Assembly (NCBI GenBank): GCA_965207495.1
Contig: OZ242287.1
Location: 2,728,001 to 2,792,000, forward strand
From: Bin5 sp965207495
Lineage (GTDB): Bacteria; Chloroflexota; Anaerolineae; Caldilineales; Caldilineaceae
Direction: 5' to 3'
DNA: 64,000 bases
Shown: positions 50,477-63,401 of the stretch, piece after piece
Layout: each line of letters opens with the position of its first letter
How positions within the stretch are numbered: the stretch's first letter is position 1
Made by a program: the position numbers and the translations under genes
Notes under the pieces: generated by a model
What the model saw: the letters and a program-made list of their open reading frames with translations, nothing else
Told to the model about the DNA's origin: nothing
Databases searched by the model: none

Positions 50477-50922
50477 AGGGTGACCTCTCATCTACCCCTG
50501 GAATCGACTGGACCGTATCCAGTCATTTCATCCATCCCCGAAATATCGCCCATCCACTAACAACTAAAAGCTACCTACTAAAAACTGCCCTTCTGGGCGT
50601 TCGGGCCTTCGGCCCTCTCTTGTGCGGGGGCTGCGCCCCCGCAACGCCCCGCCCTTGCATGACCACCATGCTGATTTTTCCCCAGCTAGTGTCTAGAGCA
50701 AGGAGTCTAGCCAACACGATTCCCCCCAAACGTTCCCGTAGGGGCAGGCCTTGTGCCTGCCCTGGGCCGTCTCAACCATCGCCACCGCCATCGCCCCCAA
50801 ACGCTCCTGTAGGGGCAGGCCTCGTGCCTGCCCTGGGCCTCCCAAAAGCCAGACAACGATTCCAGCCAACCAGGCATGAACTCAAAACCAGACTATTTCT
50901 ACCCCAAATCTGGAGCGCACCC
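50477..50922. repeat. Second dispersed repeat, copy 1 (446 bp)
   Basis: Aligns with 54627-55012 over the whole length: GGGTGACC start, a TCGACTGGACCG/TCGACTAGACCG block, ATCGCCCAT, degenerate heptamers (50554-50588), core copy E, then TCTAG(C)CAACA and CCCCAAATCT...GCGCACC. Left end GGGTG and right end CACCC form only a short imperfect inverted repeat, and no target duplication is seen. Inside are two 46-bp direct repeats (50723-50768, 50794-50839), each with a GGGCAGGC-loop-GCCTGCCC hairpin. No gene in 50308-51065. Confidence 0.68.
50603..50654. repeat. Double-hairpin core repeat, copy E
   Basis: Same core as copies A-D, with a G at the variable site of TTGTGCGGGGG, in the second repeat family. 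Preceded by degenerate heptamers CCACTAA, CAACTAA, AAGCTAC, CTACTAA, AAACTGC. Confidence 0.83.
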
Positions 50923-51065
50923 AGCAAATGAGTCTGAAATAGGAGTCACCGCAGGAAACCAAGCACCCTGGAACTCTTGCCGAGAGGTTGAAATTCGGTT
51001 AGCTTAACGGAGTTGAATTACGCATGTAGAGCACGCGTCAGGCCAACTGCAGAAGGAGAATCCAT

Positions 51066-51383
51066 ATGTCTGAACAGTCAGTACTACGTCACGTCGTCCT
51101 GTTTCAGTTCAAAGAAGGAACCCCGGACGCGAGCGTCCGCGAAATCGAAGACGCCTTCCGAGCCCTGCCACGCAAGATCGACCTGATCCAGGATTTCGAG
51201 TGGGGTACCGATGTCAGCGTCGAGGGCTTGGCAGAAGGATTTACCCACTGCTTCTTCGTCACCTTCGCCAGCGCGGCAGACCGCGACGCCTATCTGCCCC
51301 ACCCCGATCACACCGCTTTCGGCGCGGTCCTGCGTCCTCACCTGCAGAAGGTCTTGGTCGTAGACTACTGGCAGAAGACGTAG
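51066..51383 (+). CDS. Dabb (stress-responsive A/B barrel) domain protein
   Basis: 105 residues, a single dimeric alpha+beta barrel domain: VLRHVVLFQFKEGTPDASVREIEDAFRALPRKI at the N-terminus, DFEWGTDVSVEGLAEGFTHCFFVTFAS in the middle, and HPDHTAFGAVLRPHLQKVLVVDYW at the end, all typical of Dabb (Pfam 07876). ATG at 51066 with AAGGAG 7 nt upstream, a strong start. Downstream gene (51414-53444) is convergent, 30 nt away. Members range from stress proteins to small enzymes such as olivetolic acid cyclase, so function cannot be set. Confidence 0.92.
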   Translation: MSEQSVLRHVVLFQFKEGTPDASVREIEDAFRALPRKIDLIQDFEWGTDVSVEGLAEGFTHCFFVTFASAADRDAYLPHPDHTAFGAVLRPHLQKVLVVDYWQKT

Positions 51384-51413
51384 ACGACGTCGACAGCGGG
51401 TCGTACAAGCCTT

Positions 51414-53444
<2,031 letters not shown>

Positions 53445-53683
53445 CGGCCTGGTTGCTCCTGTAGTACGGGTTGTGAGAAGGGGTTCTATCTGTTCGGTTC
53501 GTGGTGTAGCGCAAAGGGCTGGCGCTTTTCAAAAGAATCCGTTTCGAAGCCCCTTGGATTTACCCAATCTGAACTTCTGTGACAAGGGCAGAACTCGCCC
53601 TTTGCACCAATGAGGAAAACGGAGGGGCACTGAATTGGGGAAAGATGAGATTCAACGACTGGAAAGTTCTCTGGCCTTGCCTG

Positions 53684-54541
53684 TTACGGGTTCCAGCAGC
53701 CCTCAGTGTAGGCTTCGCGAATAAAGAGCTTCTTACGAGCGGGGCCCGCGCGGGCGATCCATTCGCCGGGAATCTCCTGCGTGTGACGGTGCGGAGGGCC
53801 CGCCTCCTTAAAGATATCTATATTGAAGATGCGATACGGTTGTGGCGAGTCTAAAGGTTTCGGTTCAACACCGTGGAAGATGCGGGCGTTAATATAGACC
53901 AGGCTGCCCGGCGGCAATTCAAGTCGCTTCTCTCTAAGGGGGCGGCCCGCCTCCGCATCGTACTCGCCGGCAAGCAGCCTTTGGGGGAACTCGCTGGCAG
54001 CCGTCATGTCAGGCGCGGCATCCTCGGTCGGCGCAATGCGGTGGCTTCCCGGAATCACCTTCAGATTGCGGTCGCCGTCACTAAACCCGTTGAGATAATA
54101 GAGAATCTGAACGTAATACCTGTCTCGTTCAGCAAGATTGACGGGATTCTCGTGCTTCCAGTGGTGGTGGTCCTGGTGGTAGCGGATCGGCCCGATGCCG
54201 CGCGGCGCGATGTTGAGCGCCGAATGGCAGAAGTGGTAAGCCTCCCCAATCGTGGCCGTCAGCAAATTGGTGATAAACGGGTCGTCGATGAGCTGGTCGC
54301 TATAAGGTCCGCGGTCGTTCCAGGGGCGAATGAAGAAGACTTCGGGTTCGCCGCGATTCTGTGGCAGTTGACCGACGAACTCGCGCACCTGTTCAAGGCC
54401 CTCGATCTCATTGATGAGGGACTCCCTGGCCTGATCCGTGAAGACGTCGGGGAAAGCGATAAAGCCGTCATTATGGAAGGATTCGATGTCGGCCTCGGAC
54501 GGGCCCGGTACGCGGAATAGGGTCCTAAATTCAGTTGCCAT
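53684..54541 (-). CDS. Phytanoyl-CoA dioxygenase (PhyH) family protein, canonical HxD
   Basis: 285 residues from ATG 54541 (MATEFRTLF); the in-frame extension to 54616 lacks family features. Iron motif IRYHQDHHHWKHENP near residue 118 gives HQD; the distal His lies in INARIFHGVEPK, with Arg in SPQPYRIFNIDIF. The N-terminus has SFHNDGFIAFPDVFT, typical for the family. Two consecutive His follow the motif (DHHHW), so the exact second ligand must be read with care. It lies 239 nt upstream of the large glycoside-hydrolase-like gene on the same strand. Expected to be an active Fe/2-oxoglutarate enzyme of unknown substrate. Confidence 0.88.
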   Translation of the reverse strand: MATEFRTLFRVPGPSEADIESFHNDGFIAFPDVFTDQARESLINEIEGLEQVREFVGQLPQNRGEPEVFFIRPWNDRGPYSDQLIDDPFITNLLTATIGEAYHFCHSALNIAPRGIGPIRYHQDHHHWKHENPVNLAERDRYYVQILYYLNGFSDGDRNLKVIPGSHRIAPTEDAAPDMTAASEFPQRLLAGEYDAEAGRPLREKRLELPPGSLVYINARIFHGVEPKPLDSPQPYRIFNIDIFKEAGPPHRHTQEIPGEWIARAGPARKKLFIREAYTEGCWNP

Positions 54542-54702
54542 TTTCTTGCCCCCTTGAATCCGAACTGTAGCATACGGTGGATACAGACACAAGCAGCAAC
54601 GCTTCCATGGGCACACTCCCAGGTGGGGGTGACCCGCTGTATTCCTCTGGTATCGACTAGACCGCGTCCAGTCCCCACTTCAATCCCTGAAAGATCGCCC
54701 AT

Positions 54703-54737
54703 TCACTGACCACTGACCACTAACCACTTACCCCTGC
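54703..54737. repeat. Heptamer tandem array, 5 units
   Basis: TCACTGA, CCACTGA, CCACTAA, CCACTTA, CCCCTGC, in exact 7-bp phase, joined to CAGTT and core copy F. Confidence 0.82.
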
Positions 54738-54749
54738 AGTTGTGCGTTC

Positions 54750-54801
54750 GGGCCTTCGGCCCTCCCTTGTGCGGGGGCTGCGCCCCCGCAACGCCCCGCC
54801 C
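54750..54801. repeat. Double-hairpin core repeat, copy F
   Basis: Near-identical to copy E (TTGTGCGGGGG) and the others, in copy 2 of the second dispersed repeat. The tail CTTGCTAG(C)GACCGTG matches the A/B tails in part. Confidence 0.83.
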
Positions 54802-55182
54802 TTGCTAGCGACCGTGTTCAATCTTCCCCAGCAAAGTGTCTAGCCAACAGTGTTCCCCCTTCCCGCCCTGTCCTCCTAATCAATCGATTCTCCGCCGGTA
54901 AGGCCAGGCCTAACCCCTGCCCTGCGTCTCTCCTCCAGCCGGCAAACAATCCCAGCCACAGCCGGCATTCTCTCCCGTCAGACCGATCCCACCCCAATCT
55001 AAGATGCGCACCGTGAATCGGCACTTGAGAAAATGCTCCATTACCTGCACAATGATAGGGTGGCGAGTGGGAACCAAATTTGGTCAGATTCGCTGCGAAA
55101 TCTACCTCAAAGCTCCTTCCAGACTTTCAGCATGGTAAAATGAGATAACTGCGCCGTCTACGTGGACAAGGGAAGTGAGATC

Positions 55183-56805
55183 ATGACCATCAAACAACGC
55201 GCCTCCTTCTGGGCATTCGTTTCAATGGCTGCCCTGCTCCTCACCGCATGCGTTCCCTTACCCGCCGACCCCGGCATCCCGGTCAGTGGACCCGCGCCGG
55301 AAACACCGCTGATTTCGATTCACAACCCACTCGTGATCCCTATAGGGGACACTCCCTCGTCGTCAGGCGGACCGTTCCAGGATTGGCCGGCGTTCGAGGT
55401 CGAGCAGCACCGAATCAGAGTTTTCCATCCCAATCGGTGGCTCTTCTTGCCCACACAGGAAGAACTGGCTGCTCTCCGCCTGCAATTGGGCGCAGACGAA
55501 GCCGCCGCAGCCTTCTTCGAAGAGCGGGAAGGCTACGTCCAATCCCTGACACAGCCCGCCCAGGCCGAATACTTTGCCGGCGCCGGATTTCCTTACGACC
55601 CTGACTCACCGCCAATGGAAACCAACGGTTTCCACCTGCTCGCAGTACCCACCGAGGGCCGCACTCTCGAAACCTATGCCCGCAAGCTGAGCGACGAAAT
55701 AGGGGCATCAGGATTGGCAGTGGTGGAAGGAATCGAGATCGGTCCTGGTCTGCGGCCGTGGGGTGAGGAAACAGCTTCGATCCAATACAGAATTGACGGC
55801 ACGCAGGCTTTCGGAAACCGGGTCGTCACAGTCCCCGACGCCGAGGTGGTCGGCTGGCGAGTGATACTGCTTTCTCCCGATGGCGGGACCTTTCTCACAG
55901 TCACCTACGACGTATGGGGCGAGTACGCAGAGTGGGTTGAGGGTCTGCTGCGCGAGGTCGTTCGGCGAATCCAGTGGGTCGACGATCCTGCCTATCTGCC
56001 CCGCTCAGCGCCGTTGCTGACGCTCGATCACCTAATGAACGTCCGCGCGGGTCCAGGGACCGACTATCCAATCCTCGGCAAGGCCGGCGTGGGCGACCAG
56101 TTCCCCGCGATCAGCCAGCGCCCTTCCGGCGGGCCGGCCGGCGGCTGGTGGCAGATCGAGTACCGCGGTCAACTCGGTTGGCTGCACGGCGACTATGTCA
56201 CCGCGACAACTGGCGCCGAAGACGCCCCGCAAGCAGACGAATCCGGCTGGCTGACATATGAGGACGAGACGAGGGGGCTGTCGCTTTCACTTCCGGCCGA
56301 CTGGCGCTACTTTGACCCGGCGCGGCCCACAGAGGCCGACCTGGCCCTCCTGACCACCGCCAACAAGGTATCTGAAGAACAGTTCGACGTTTTGGGCCTG
56401 GGTGAGATTGTATCGGACATGAGCCTCCGACGCGACGACGCCGTTATCGGTCTTGGTCTGCAGACGAGCCCGCAGGATAGTGATGCCAGCAACTTTATGC
56501 TTGTCTTCTCGTTCGCGGCTAATGGCCAAAACCTCGAAGGATACGCCCAGGCAGCCGCCGAGCAGACCTACAGCATCGAGCCAGCTGTTGTTGAACTGGT
56601 ACAGGCCATGAGGCCGTCAGGCGAAGACGTGGTATCCATCCGATACGGTGAATACGCAACCAATAACGTGGTATGGCAGTTCTGGCTCCTCTCACCAGAC
56701 GGCGAAAAACTCATCGCCCTTGGGTTCAACATTCACCGCGACCAAATTGAGGATCTGGAACCTGTGATTACCGAAGTCGTGAACCGGTTACACTGGATCG
56801 AATGA
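55183..56805 (+). CDS. Lipoprotein with a central SH3-like domain flanked by a duplicated domain
   Basis: 540 residues from ATG 55183 (GGGAAG/GAG upstream; the GTG at 55162 would precede that site). N-terminal signal with lipobox ending at Cys23 (LLTAC). SH3_3-like domain at about 278-342 (LDHLMNVRAGPGTDYPILGKAG...GWWQIEYRGQLGWLHGDYV). The segments before and after it are related: LRPWGEETASIQYRIDG...VILLSPDGGTFLTVTYDVWGEY near 190-260, and MRPSGEDVVSIRYGEY...WLLSPDGEKLIALGFNIHRD near the end, both finishing RRIQWVD/NRLHWIE. So the protein is domain-SH3-domain, on the outer face. The SH3 may bind cell wall; the flanking domain is not recognised. Confidence 0.8.
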   Translation: MTIKQRASFWAFVSMAALLLTACVPLPADPGIPVSGPAPETPLISIHNPLVIPIGDTPSSSGGPFQDWPAFEVEQHRIRVFHPNRWLFLPTQEELAALRLQLGADEAAAAFFEEREGYVQSLTQPAQAEYFAGAGFPYDPDSPPMETNGFHLLAVPTEGRTLETYARKLSDEIGASGLAVVEGIEIGPGLRPWGEETASIQYRIDGTQAFGNRVVTVPDAEVVGWRVILLSPDGGTFLTVTYDVWGEYAEWVEGLLREVVRRIQWVDDPAYLPRSAPLLTLDHLMNVRAGPGTDYPILGKAGVGDQFPAISQRPSGGPAGGWWQIEYRGQLGWLHGDYVTATTGAEDAPQADESGWLTYEDETRGLSLSLPADWRYFDPARPTEADLALLTTANKVSEEQFDVLGLGEIVSDMSLRRDDAVIGLGLQTSPQDSDASNFMLVFSFAANGQNLEGYAQAAAEQTYSIEPAVVELVQAMRPSGEDVVSIRYGEYATNNVVWQFWLLSPDGEKLIALGFNIHRDQIEDLEPVITEVVNRLHWIE

Positions 56806-57484
56806 GAAGGCATTGCCCTATTGACGGCCTTCCGGGAGACGCCTGGCCAATCCTGTCCTAATGCACAAGCGGGTCTATTGCTGCCTCAGTCCGATTCGGC
56901 GCTCCTGGAGCCTCCCGACTACATAGTCCATTCTATCTCAGATAAGTGTCGAACTGGTTCCTTTAATCTTTCTGAAATGAAGTCAGTGGGACATCAATAC
57001 TTATCGTTTGGATTGCAAATGGATCACTGAATCTCATCTCTCTTCATCCCAGATGCGCAGACCTTGTGAATCCACGCTGCAATTAACGCCTGCCAGACTA
57101 CTAGGGCCAACCTAATCTGTCTTGTGTCAAAGCAGGCCCCCTTGGATAGAGCTGGTGGACTAGACTGGGACCGATCTACCGGTTCCCCTTTCCGACTGGT
57201 CCAGTAGGCAGTCTCAGAAATCCTCTAACAGGGAGTTTTCCTGGCCAAGCCCCTTTCTGAGTCAGTTTCTTTCGAGAAATACGGTTCTTAAGGCCCCCGG
57301 TACGTAAATCCTTCACCTCCATCTCAATATGTGAAGTGCGTCGTATGGTCAAGCCGTGTGACTGTGTCATATCCAGAAACGGCTGAGCCAATCTTGCTGG
57401 CGCGCAAGTACCTCGAATTGCCCAGTCGACATATGGAGGACTACAATGCGGGAAACGAAGCTACGCTAAGGAAAAAAGAAAACA
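56806..57484. other. 679-bp intergenic region, no feature supported
   Basis: Lies between the SH3 lipoprotein gene and the acyl-CoA dehydrogenase gene. No credible coding frame: the frames at 56821-57030 and 57176-57391 lack ribosome sites and any family resemblance. No core repeat, heptamer array or clear promoter pair was recognised. AAGGAAAAAAG at about 57468 is the ribosome site of the next gene. Confidence 0.5.
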
Positions 57485-58657
57485 ATGACGACGCCTGTCG
57501 TAGACCTGTTCAAATTCGACGACCTGTTAACGCCCGCCCAGCGAGAACTTCGCGACCGGGTCCGAAACTATATGGAGGACGTGGTCAGACCCAATATCAA
57601 CGACTATTGGGAACGAGGCGAGATCGCGCTGGACCTGGCGCTGGGACTCCGCGACCTGCCAATCGTAGGCGGGACGTTGCAGGGGTACGGCTGCGCGGGT
57701 CTCGATCACCTGAGCGACGGCCTGGTCAAATACGAGATCTGCCGCGTAGATGGCTCGATTAGTACGATCTTCGGGGTACATTCCGGTCTGGCCATGGGCT
57801 CGATCGCTATGCTCGGCTCCGGGGAGCAAAAGGAACGCTGGCTGCCGTCAATGGCGCGCATGGAGCGACTGGGCGCGTTCGCGCTTACCGAGCCAGACCG
57901 CGGATCTGATGCAGCCCGCGTAACAACTACCGCCCGCCAAGTCGGCGATTACTACGTGCTCAACGGGAAAAAGAGGTGGATCGGTAACGGAACGATTGCC
58001 GACCTGATTATCGTGTGGGCGCGCGACGAAGGCGGGCGCTTCGGAGGGTTCGTCCTCGAAGATCCTGGGGAATTGCCCGGCTTCTCGGCTTCGGCGATGC
58101 ATGGCAAGATCTCGAAGCGGGCCGTACACCAGGCCGAAATCACGCTTGAGGATGTGCATGTTCCCGCATCCAATCGGCTCGTCAATTGCAGCAGCTTTCG
58201 GGACGTGGGAGCGGTACTGGCAAATACGCGCGCCGGCGTCGCCTGGGAGGCGGTGGGCTTGGCGGCAGGCTGTTACGAGATCGCGCTGAAATACGCTTGC
58301 GAGCGGGAACAGTTCGGAAAACCGATCGCCTCTTTTCAGCTGATGCAGGCCAAGCTGGTCGAGATGGCATCCGACCTGACGCAAATGCAACTCATGGTGT
58401 GGCGGCTCGCGCAGCTTCAACAGGCAGGCGAAGCGACGCCTGGGCAGTTCTCGCTGGCTAAACAGACCTGCGCGGCCAAGGCCCGACGTGCTACGGCGCT
58501 GGCGCGTGAGATCCTGGGCGCAAACGGTATCCTGATAGATAATCATGTCGCCCGTCTCTTTACCGATGTCGAGGCAACCTACACCTATGAAGGGACGAAC
58601 GAGATAAACCTCTTGATCGCGGGCCGGGAGATCACCGGCATCGGCGCGTTCGTGTAA
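57485..58657 (+). CDS. Acyl-CoA dehydrogenase family protein, glutaryl-CoA dehydrogenase-like
   Basis: 390-residue flavoprotein. FAD and substrate motifs are FALTEPDRGSDAARV near residue 138, KRWIGNG at about 164, and ARLFTDVEATYTYEGTNEINLLIAGREITG at the C-terminus. The Glu of YEGTNEIN is the catalytic base of the glutaryl-/isovaleryl-like subgroup. The GREITGIGAF end resembles glutaryl-CoA dehydrogenases, but the decarboxylating activity is not proven. ATG at 57485 with AAGGAA upstream. The acyl-CoA ligase gene follows after 158 nt, so the two may degrade one carboxylic acid. Confidence 0.88.
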   Translation: MTTPVVDLFKFDDLLTPAQRELRDRVRNYMEDVVRPNINDYWERGEIALDLALGLRDLPIVGGTLQGYGCAGLDHLSDGLVKYEICRVDGSISTIFGVHSGLAMGSIAMLGSGEQKERWLPSMARMERLGAFALTEPDRGSDAARVTTTARQVGDYYVLNGKKRWIGNGTIADLIIVWARDEGGRFGGFVLEDPGELPGFSASAMHGKISKRAVHQAEITLEDVHVPASNRLVNCSSFRDVGAVLANTRAGVAWEAVGLAAGCYEIALKYACEREQFGKPIASFQLMQAKLVEMASDLTQMQLMVWRLAQLQQAGEATPGQFSLAKQTCAAKARRATALAREILGANGILIDNHVARLFTDVEATYTYEGTNEINLLIAGREITGIGAFV

Positions 58658-58815
58658 CACCAGAGGGTACTCGTCAGGGCTCGCAATGGCTGGCCTGGAT
58701 CAGGCTTGAGAAGTGCATGTCCTTGCCACAAATGGCAGGAAGGCACTACAATTTCCACAGCGTTCCCCCACCCCAGCAACATCGAAGTCACTGTGTAAAG
58801 CCAAGGAGCCATCGT

Positions 58816-60459
58816 ATGCTTACCGGCCTGATGATGGACTATCAGCTAACCATCGACCGCGTCCTGGAACACGGTAACCGCCTCTATCCCTACAAGAAGA
58901 TTAAGACCAATCTCCCCGACGGCGCCCTGCACGAGTACACCTACAGCGACCTCTACAGGCGGGTAAAGCGCCTGTGCAATGTGCTTGAGGGGCTGGGAGT
59001 AGAGCCGGGTGACCGCGTCGGCACATTTGCCTGGAACAACCACCAGCACGTGGAGCTCTACTTTGCCGCCCCCGGCGCCGGCGCGGTTGTGCATACACTC
59101 AACATTCGCCTCTTCCCCGACCAGTTGGCCTACATCATCAACCACGCCGAGGACAAGGTGATCTTTGTTGACGCCACCCTGCTGCCGCTAATCGAGAACG
59201 TATCGCAGCATATCCGTGGCGTCGATCATTTCGTGCTGTTCAACGGGCCGCAAGGGGGCATTGAAACGAAGTTGCAGGGCGAGGTCCACGACTACGAGAC
59301 CCTGATGGCTGCGGCGAACGATGAGTACAGCTGGCGCGTGGAGGGGGAGAATCAGGCGATGGGTCTCTGCTATACCAGCGGCACGACCGGCCATCCCAAA
59401 GGTTCACTCTACAGCCACCGTTCGATGTACCTGCACACAGTGGGGTCGTGCCAGGCGGCCGCCGTCGGCGTGACCGAAAACGATGTTGTGATGCCGGTTG
59501 TGCCCCAGTTTCACGCGATGGCGTGGGGCCTGCCCTATGCCGCCGTCAACGTCGGCGCTGACTTGGTACTGCCTGGACCGCACATGCAGCCGTCTGCGCT
59601 GGCGGAGCTGATCGAATCCGAGCGAGTCACAATCGCAGCCGGCGTGCCGACCATCTGGAACGGCCTCTATCACGACCTCAAGCAGAACCCACGCGATATT
59701 TCATGCATCCGCGCCCTGGTCGTGGGCGGCTCTGCCATGCCCCGCAGCCTGATCGAGGCCTATGAGAAGGAGCTGCATGTAAACGTGGTGCACGCCTGGG
59801 GCATGACGGAAATGTCGCCGCTGGGCACGGTTTCCAAGCTTCTAACCCACCACCTGGACCAGCCCCAGGACCAGCAATTGGACATTAAGGCTCGCCAGGG
59901 CTACCCGATTTCCGGGGTGGAGATGCGCATCGTCAACGAGGAGGGCCAGGAGCTACCCTGGGACGGGACAACGATGGGCGAGCTGCAGGTGCGCGGACCG
60001 TGGGTGGCACGCGCCTATTACAAGCTGGACGGCGGCGAAGACAGCTTTACCGAGGACGGCTGGTTCCGCACCGGGGACGTGGTCACCATCACCGAAGACG
60101 GCTTCATGACGATCACCGATCGAACAAAGGATCTGGTTAAGAGCGGAGGCGAGTGGATCTCGTCAGTGGAGTTGGAAAACCTCCTCATGGGCCACCCACA
60201 GGTACTGGAAGCCGCCGTGATCGCGGTGCCCCACCAGCGCTGGCAGGAACGGCCCCTGGCGGTTGTAGTGCCGACCGACACCGAAAACCCGCCCGCAGCC
60301 GAAGAGCTGCAACAGTTTCTCGAACCGCAAGTCGCCAGTTGGTGGCTGCCCGATGACTACCTGCTGGCCGACGAGATTCCCAAGACAGGGACCGGCAAGT
60401 TCGACAAAAAGGTGCTGCGGGAGAGCTACGGCAGCGGTAAGCCAGCGTCTACGAAATGA
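58816..60459 (+). CDS. Acyl-CoA ligase (AMP-binding, medium/long-chain fatty-acid type)
   Basis: 547 residues from ATG 58816 with AAGGAG 7-8 nt upstream; the open extension to 58717 is non-coding. The P-loop-like motif CYTSGTTGHPKGSLYSH is at about residue 185, the AMP motif HAWGMTEMSP at about 330, and DGWFRTGDVVTITEDGFMTITDRTKDLVKSGGEWIS with Asp in TGD at about 418. The C-terminal Lys that completes adenylation is in KTGTGKFDKKVLRE. It activates an acid to its CoA thioester with ATP; AlkK/medium-chain type is suggested by the overall pattern. The neighbouring dehydrogenase (57485-58657) likely takes the product. Confidence 0.92.
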   Translation: MLTGLMMDYQLTIDRVLEHGNRLYPYKKIKTNLPDGALHEYTYSDLYRRVKRLCNVLEGLGVEPGDRVGTFAWNNHQHVELYFAAPGAGAVVHTLNIRLFPDQLAYIINHAEDKVIFVDATLLPLIENVSQHIRGVDHFVLFNGPQGGIETKLQGEVHDYETLMAAANDEYSWRVEGENQAMGLCYTSGTTGHPKGSLYSHRSMYLHTVGSCQAAAVGVTENDVVMPVVPQFHAMAWGLPYAAVNVGADLVLPGPHMQPSALAELIESERVTIAAGVPTIWNGLYHDLKQNPRDISCIRALVVGGSAMPRSLIEAYEKELHVNVVHAWGMTEMSPLGTVSKLLTHHLDQPQDQQLDIKARQGYPISGVEMRIVNEEGQELPWDGTTMGELQVRGPWVARAYYKLDGGEDSFTEDGWFRTGDVVTITEDGFMTITDRTKDLVKSGGEWISSVELENLLMGHPQVLEAAVIAVPHQRWQERPLAVVVPTDTENPPAAEELQQFLEPQVASWWLPDDYLLADEIPKTGTGKFDKKVLRESYGSGKPASTK

Positions 60460-60688
60460 CGTTCAGAGATCAGGCCCGACCCTATTCTCCTACTGACAAG
60501 CCTCTGAAATCCTTCTGCCCTTTGGTAGGACCATAGAGGACAACGTCGGACAACCCTCCTGATCCCCAGGGAATCCCTTCGAGGTCTCTTCTACCTCCAG
60601 TTGCGTGCCCACTAATCTCCGCGAGGCCCATCACCCGCGCCCTTGGCATTGCGCCCCTTGGATCATCCAGTCACCGAGCACAGGCAAT

Positions 60689-61579
60689 TCAGTGCGCGTC
60701 CGCCCAGGCCTGACGCAGCATTTCGATGCTCTTTGGGACTGCCGTCGCCGCATTTTCTGCACCCTCCATCTCAATGGAGCAGTAGCCGCGCCAACCCGCG
60801 TCAAGCAGGATGCGGAAGACGCGCGCGTAATCGAGATCGAGCGTGTACCAGGAGCCGCCTCCGGGGTAAGTCTTGGCGTGGGCGAGGCAAACATGTGGAG
60901 CGACCCGTTCCATTGCGCCGTACATGTCCTCCTCAAAGATGAAGTTGCCCATATCGAGAATCGCCTGCAGCCACGGCGAGTCAATCGTCTCGATGATGCG
61001 GGCCATGTCTTGGGCGAACGTGGTAAGGCCCCAATGGTTTTCGAGCAGGAGAAGCACACCCCGCCGCTCTGCGTGCGGCAGGCAGCGTTCGATCGCGTCG
61101 ATTACCCAGCCGAAGCCGTCATCCATGGTGACGCCGTCCCACGGCTCAACCCACCCCTTTGCCTTGATCAGATCATCAAAGCTTCCCTGCTTGCGGAAGC
61201 CCCCCGAGTTGACGCGAATCGAAGGGATGCCCATCTCATGTGCGAGGTCGATGCACTGCAGCGTGTGGTCGATGTGCTGCTGCCGAATGGCTGGGTCGTC
61301 GTGGACAAAGTCCTGGTGAATCGACAAATTGTACAAGTCTAGCCCGAGCGAGAAAGCGTGCCTTTTTAGCTTCTGCAGGTAGGCGTTCTCTTCCGATTCC
61401 ATTTGACGGTGGAGGATTTCCACCCCCGAGAGGCCTAGCTCTGCGGCAGCGTCCAGCACCGATTCGATAGGCGTCTTCTCCGGCGTGAAATGCCAGTAGG
61501 AGTAGGTCGAAGTGCCGAGGCGGAGGCTGTTGTGCGATGAAACCGTCCCACCCGGCGAACTGTTTTGGCCAGCTGACAT
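60689..61579 (-). CDS. Sugar phosphate isomerase/epimerase (xylose-isomerase-like TIM barrel)
   Basis: 296 residues with the TIM-barrel order VEILHRQME..., GVLLLLENHWGLTTFAQDMARI (first metal Glu), PWLQAILDMGNFIFEEDMYGAMERVAPHVCLAHAKTY (Asp and His ligands) and GYCSIEMEGAENA (Glu). All four usual metal ligands are visible, unlike the 43291-44088 relative. ATG at 61579 with GGAG ~10 nt upstream. It lies 52 nt downstream of ilvD on the same strand; a functional link to isoleucine synthesis is unlikely. The 229-nt gap on its right is convergent with the ligase gene. Confidence 0.88.
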   Translation of the reverse strand: MSAGQNSSPGGTVSSHNSLRLGTSTYSYWHFTPEKTPIESVLDAAAELGLSGVEILHRQMESEENAYLQKLKRHAFSLGLDLYNLSIHQDFVHDDPAIRQQHIDHTLQCIDLAHEMGIPSIRVNSGGFRKQGSFDDLIKAKGWVEPWDGVTMDDGFGWVIDAIERCLPHAERRGVLLLLENHWGLTTFAQDMARIIETIDSPWLQAILDMGNFIFEEDMYGAMERVAPHVCLAHAKTYPGGGSWYTLDLDYARVFRILLDAGWRGYCSIEMEGAENAATAVPKSIEMLRQAWADAH

Positions 61580-61631
61580 GGCGTTTTCTCCGTTTAGATT
61601 CTGGTTCTAGCGGTTCCCGAGGAAGCGGCAA

Positions 61632-63341
<1,710 letters not shown>

Positions 63342-63401
63342 GGGATTCTCTATCCTGTTGAAAAGATGGCCTTCTTGCACTGTCTGCGAAATCACATCTT
63401 G

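Larger units (their letters stand above)
54627..55012. repeat. Second dispersed repeat, copy 2 (386 bp)
   Basis: Homologous to 50477-50922, with the same order: GGGTGACC, TCGACTAGACCG, ATCGCCCAT, heptamers, core copy F, TCTAGCCAACA, CCCCAATCT and GCGCACC. It is ~60 bp shorter, missing one of the two GGGCAGGC hairpin repeats. Lies between a PhyH gene and a lipoprotein gene; the rest of 54542-55182 shows no gene. Confidence 0.66.

Noticed and set aside
57176..57391. 71-codon minus-strand frame in the 679-bp gap
   Set aside because: No ribosome site, promoter or recognisable domain; the sequence is basic and random-looking.
57331..57762. Plus-strand frame overlapping the start of the acyl-CoA dehydrogenase gene
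   Set aside because: It is in a different frame over a well-supported gene, and its Arg/Pro-rich product resembles no family.
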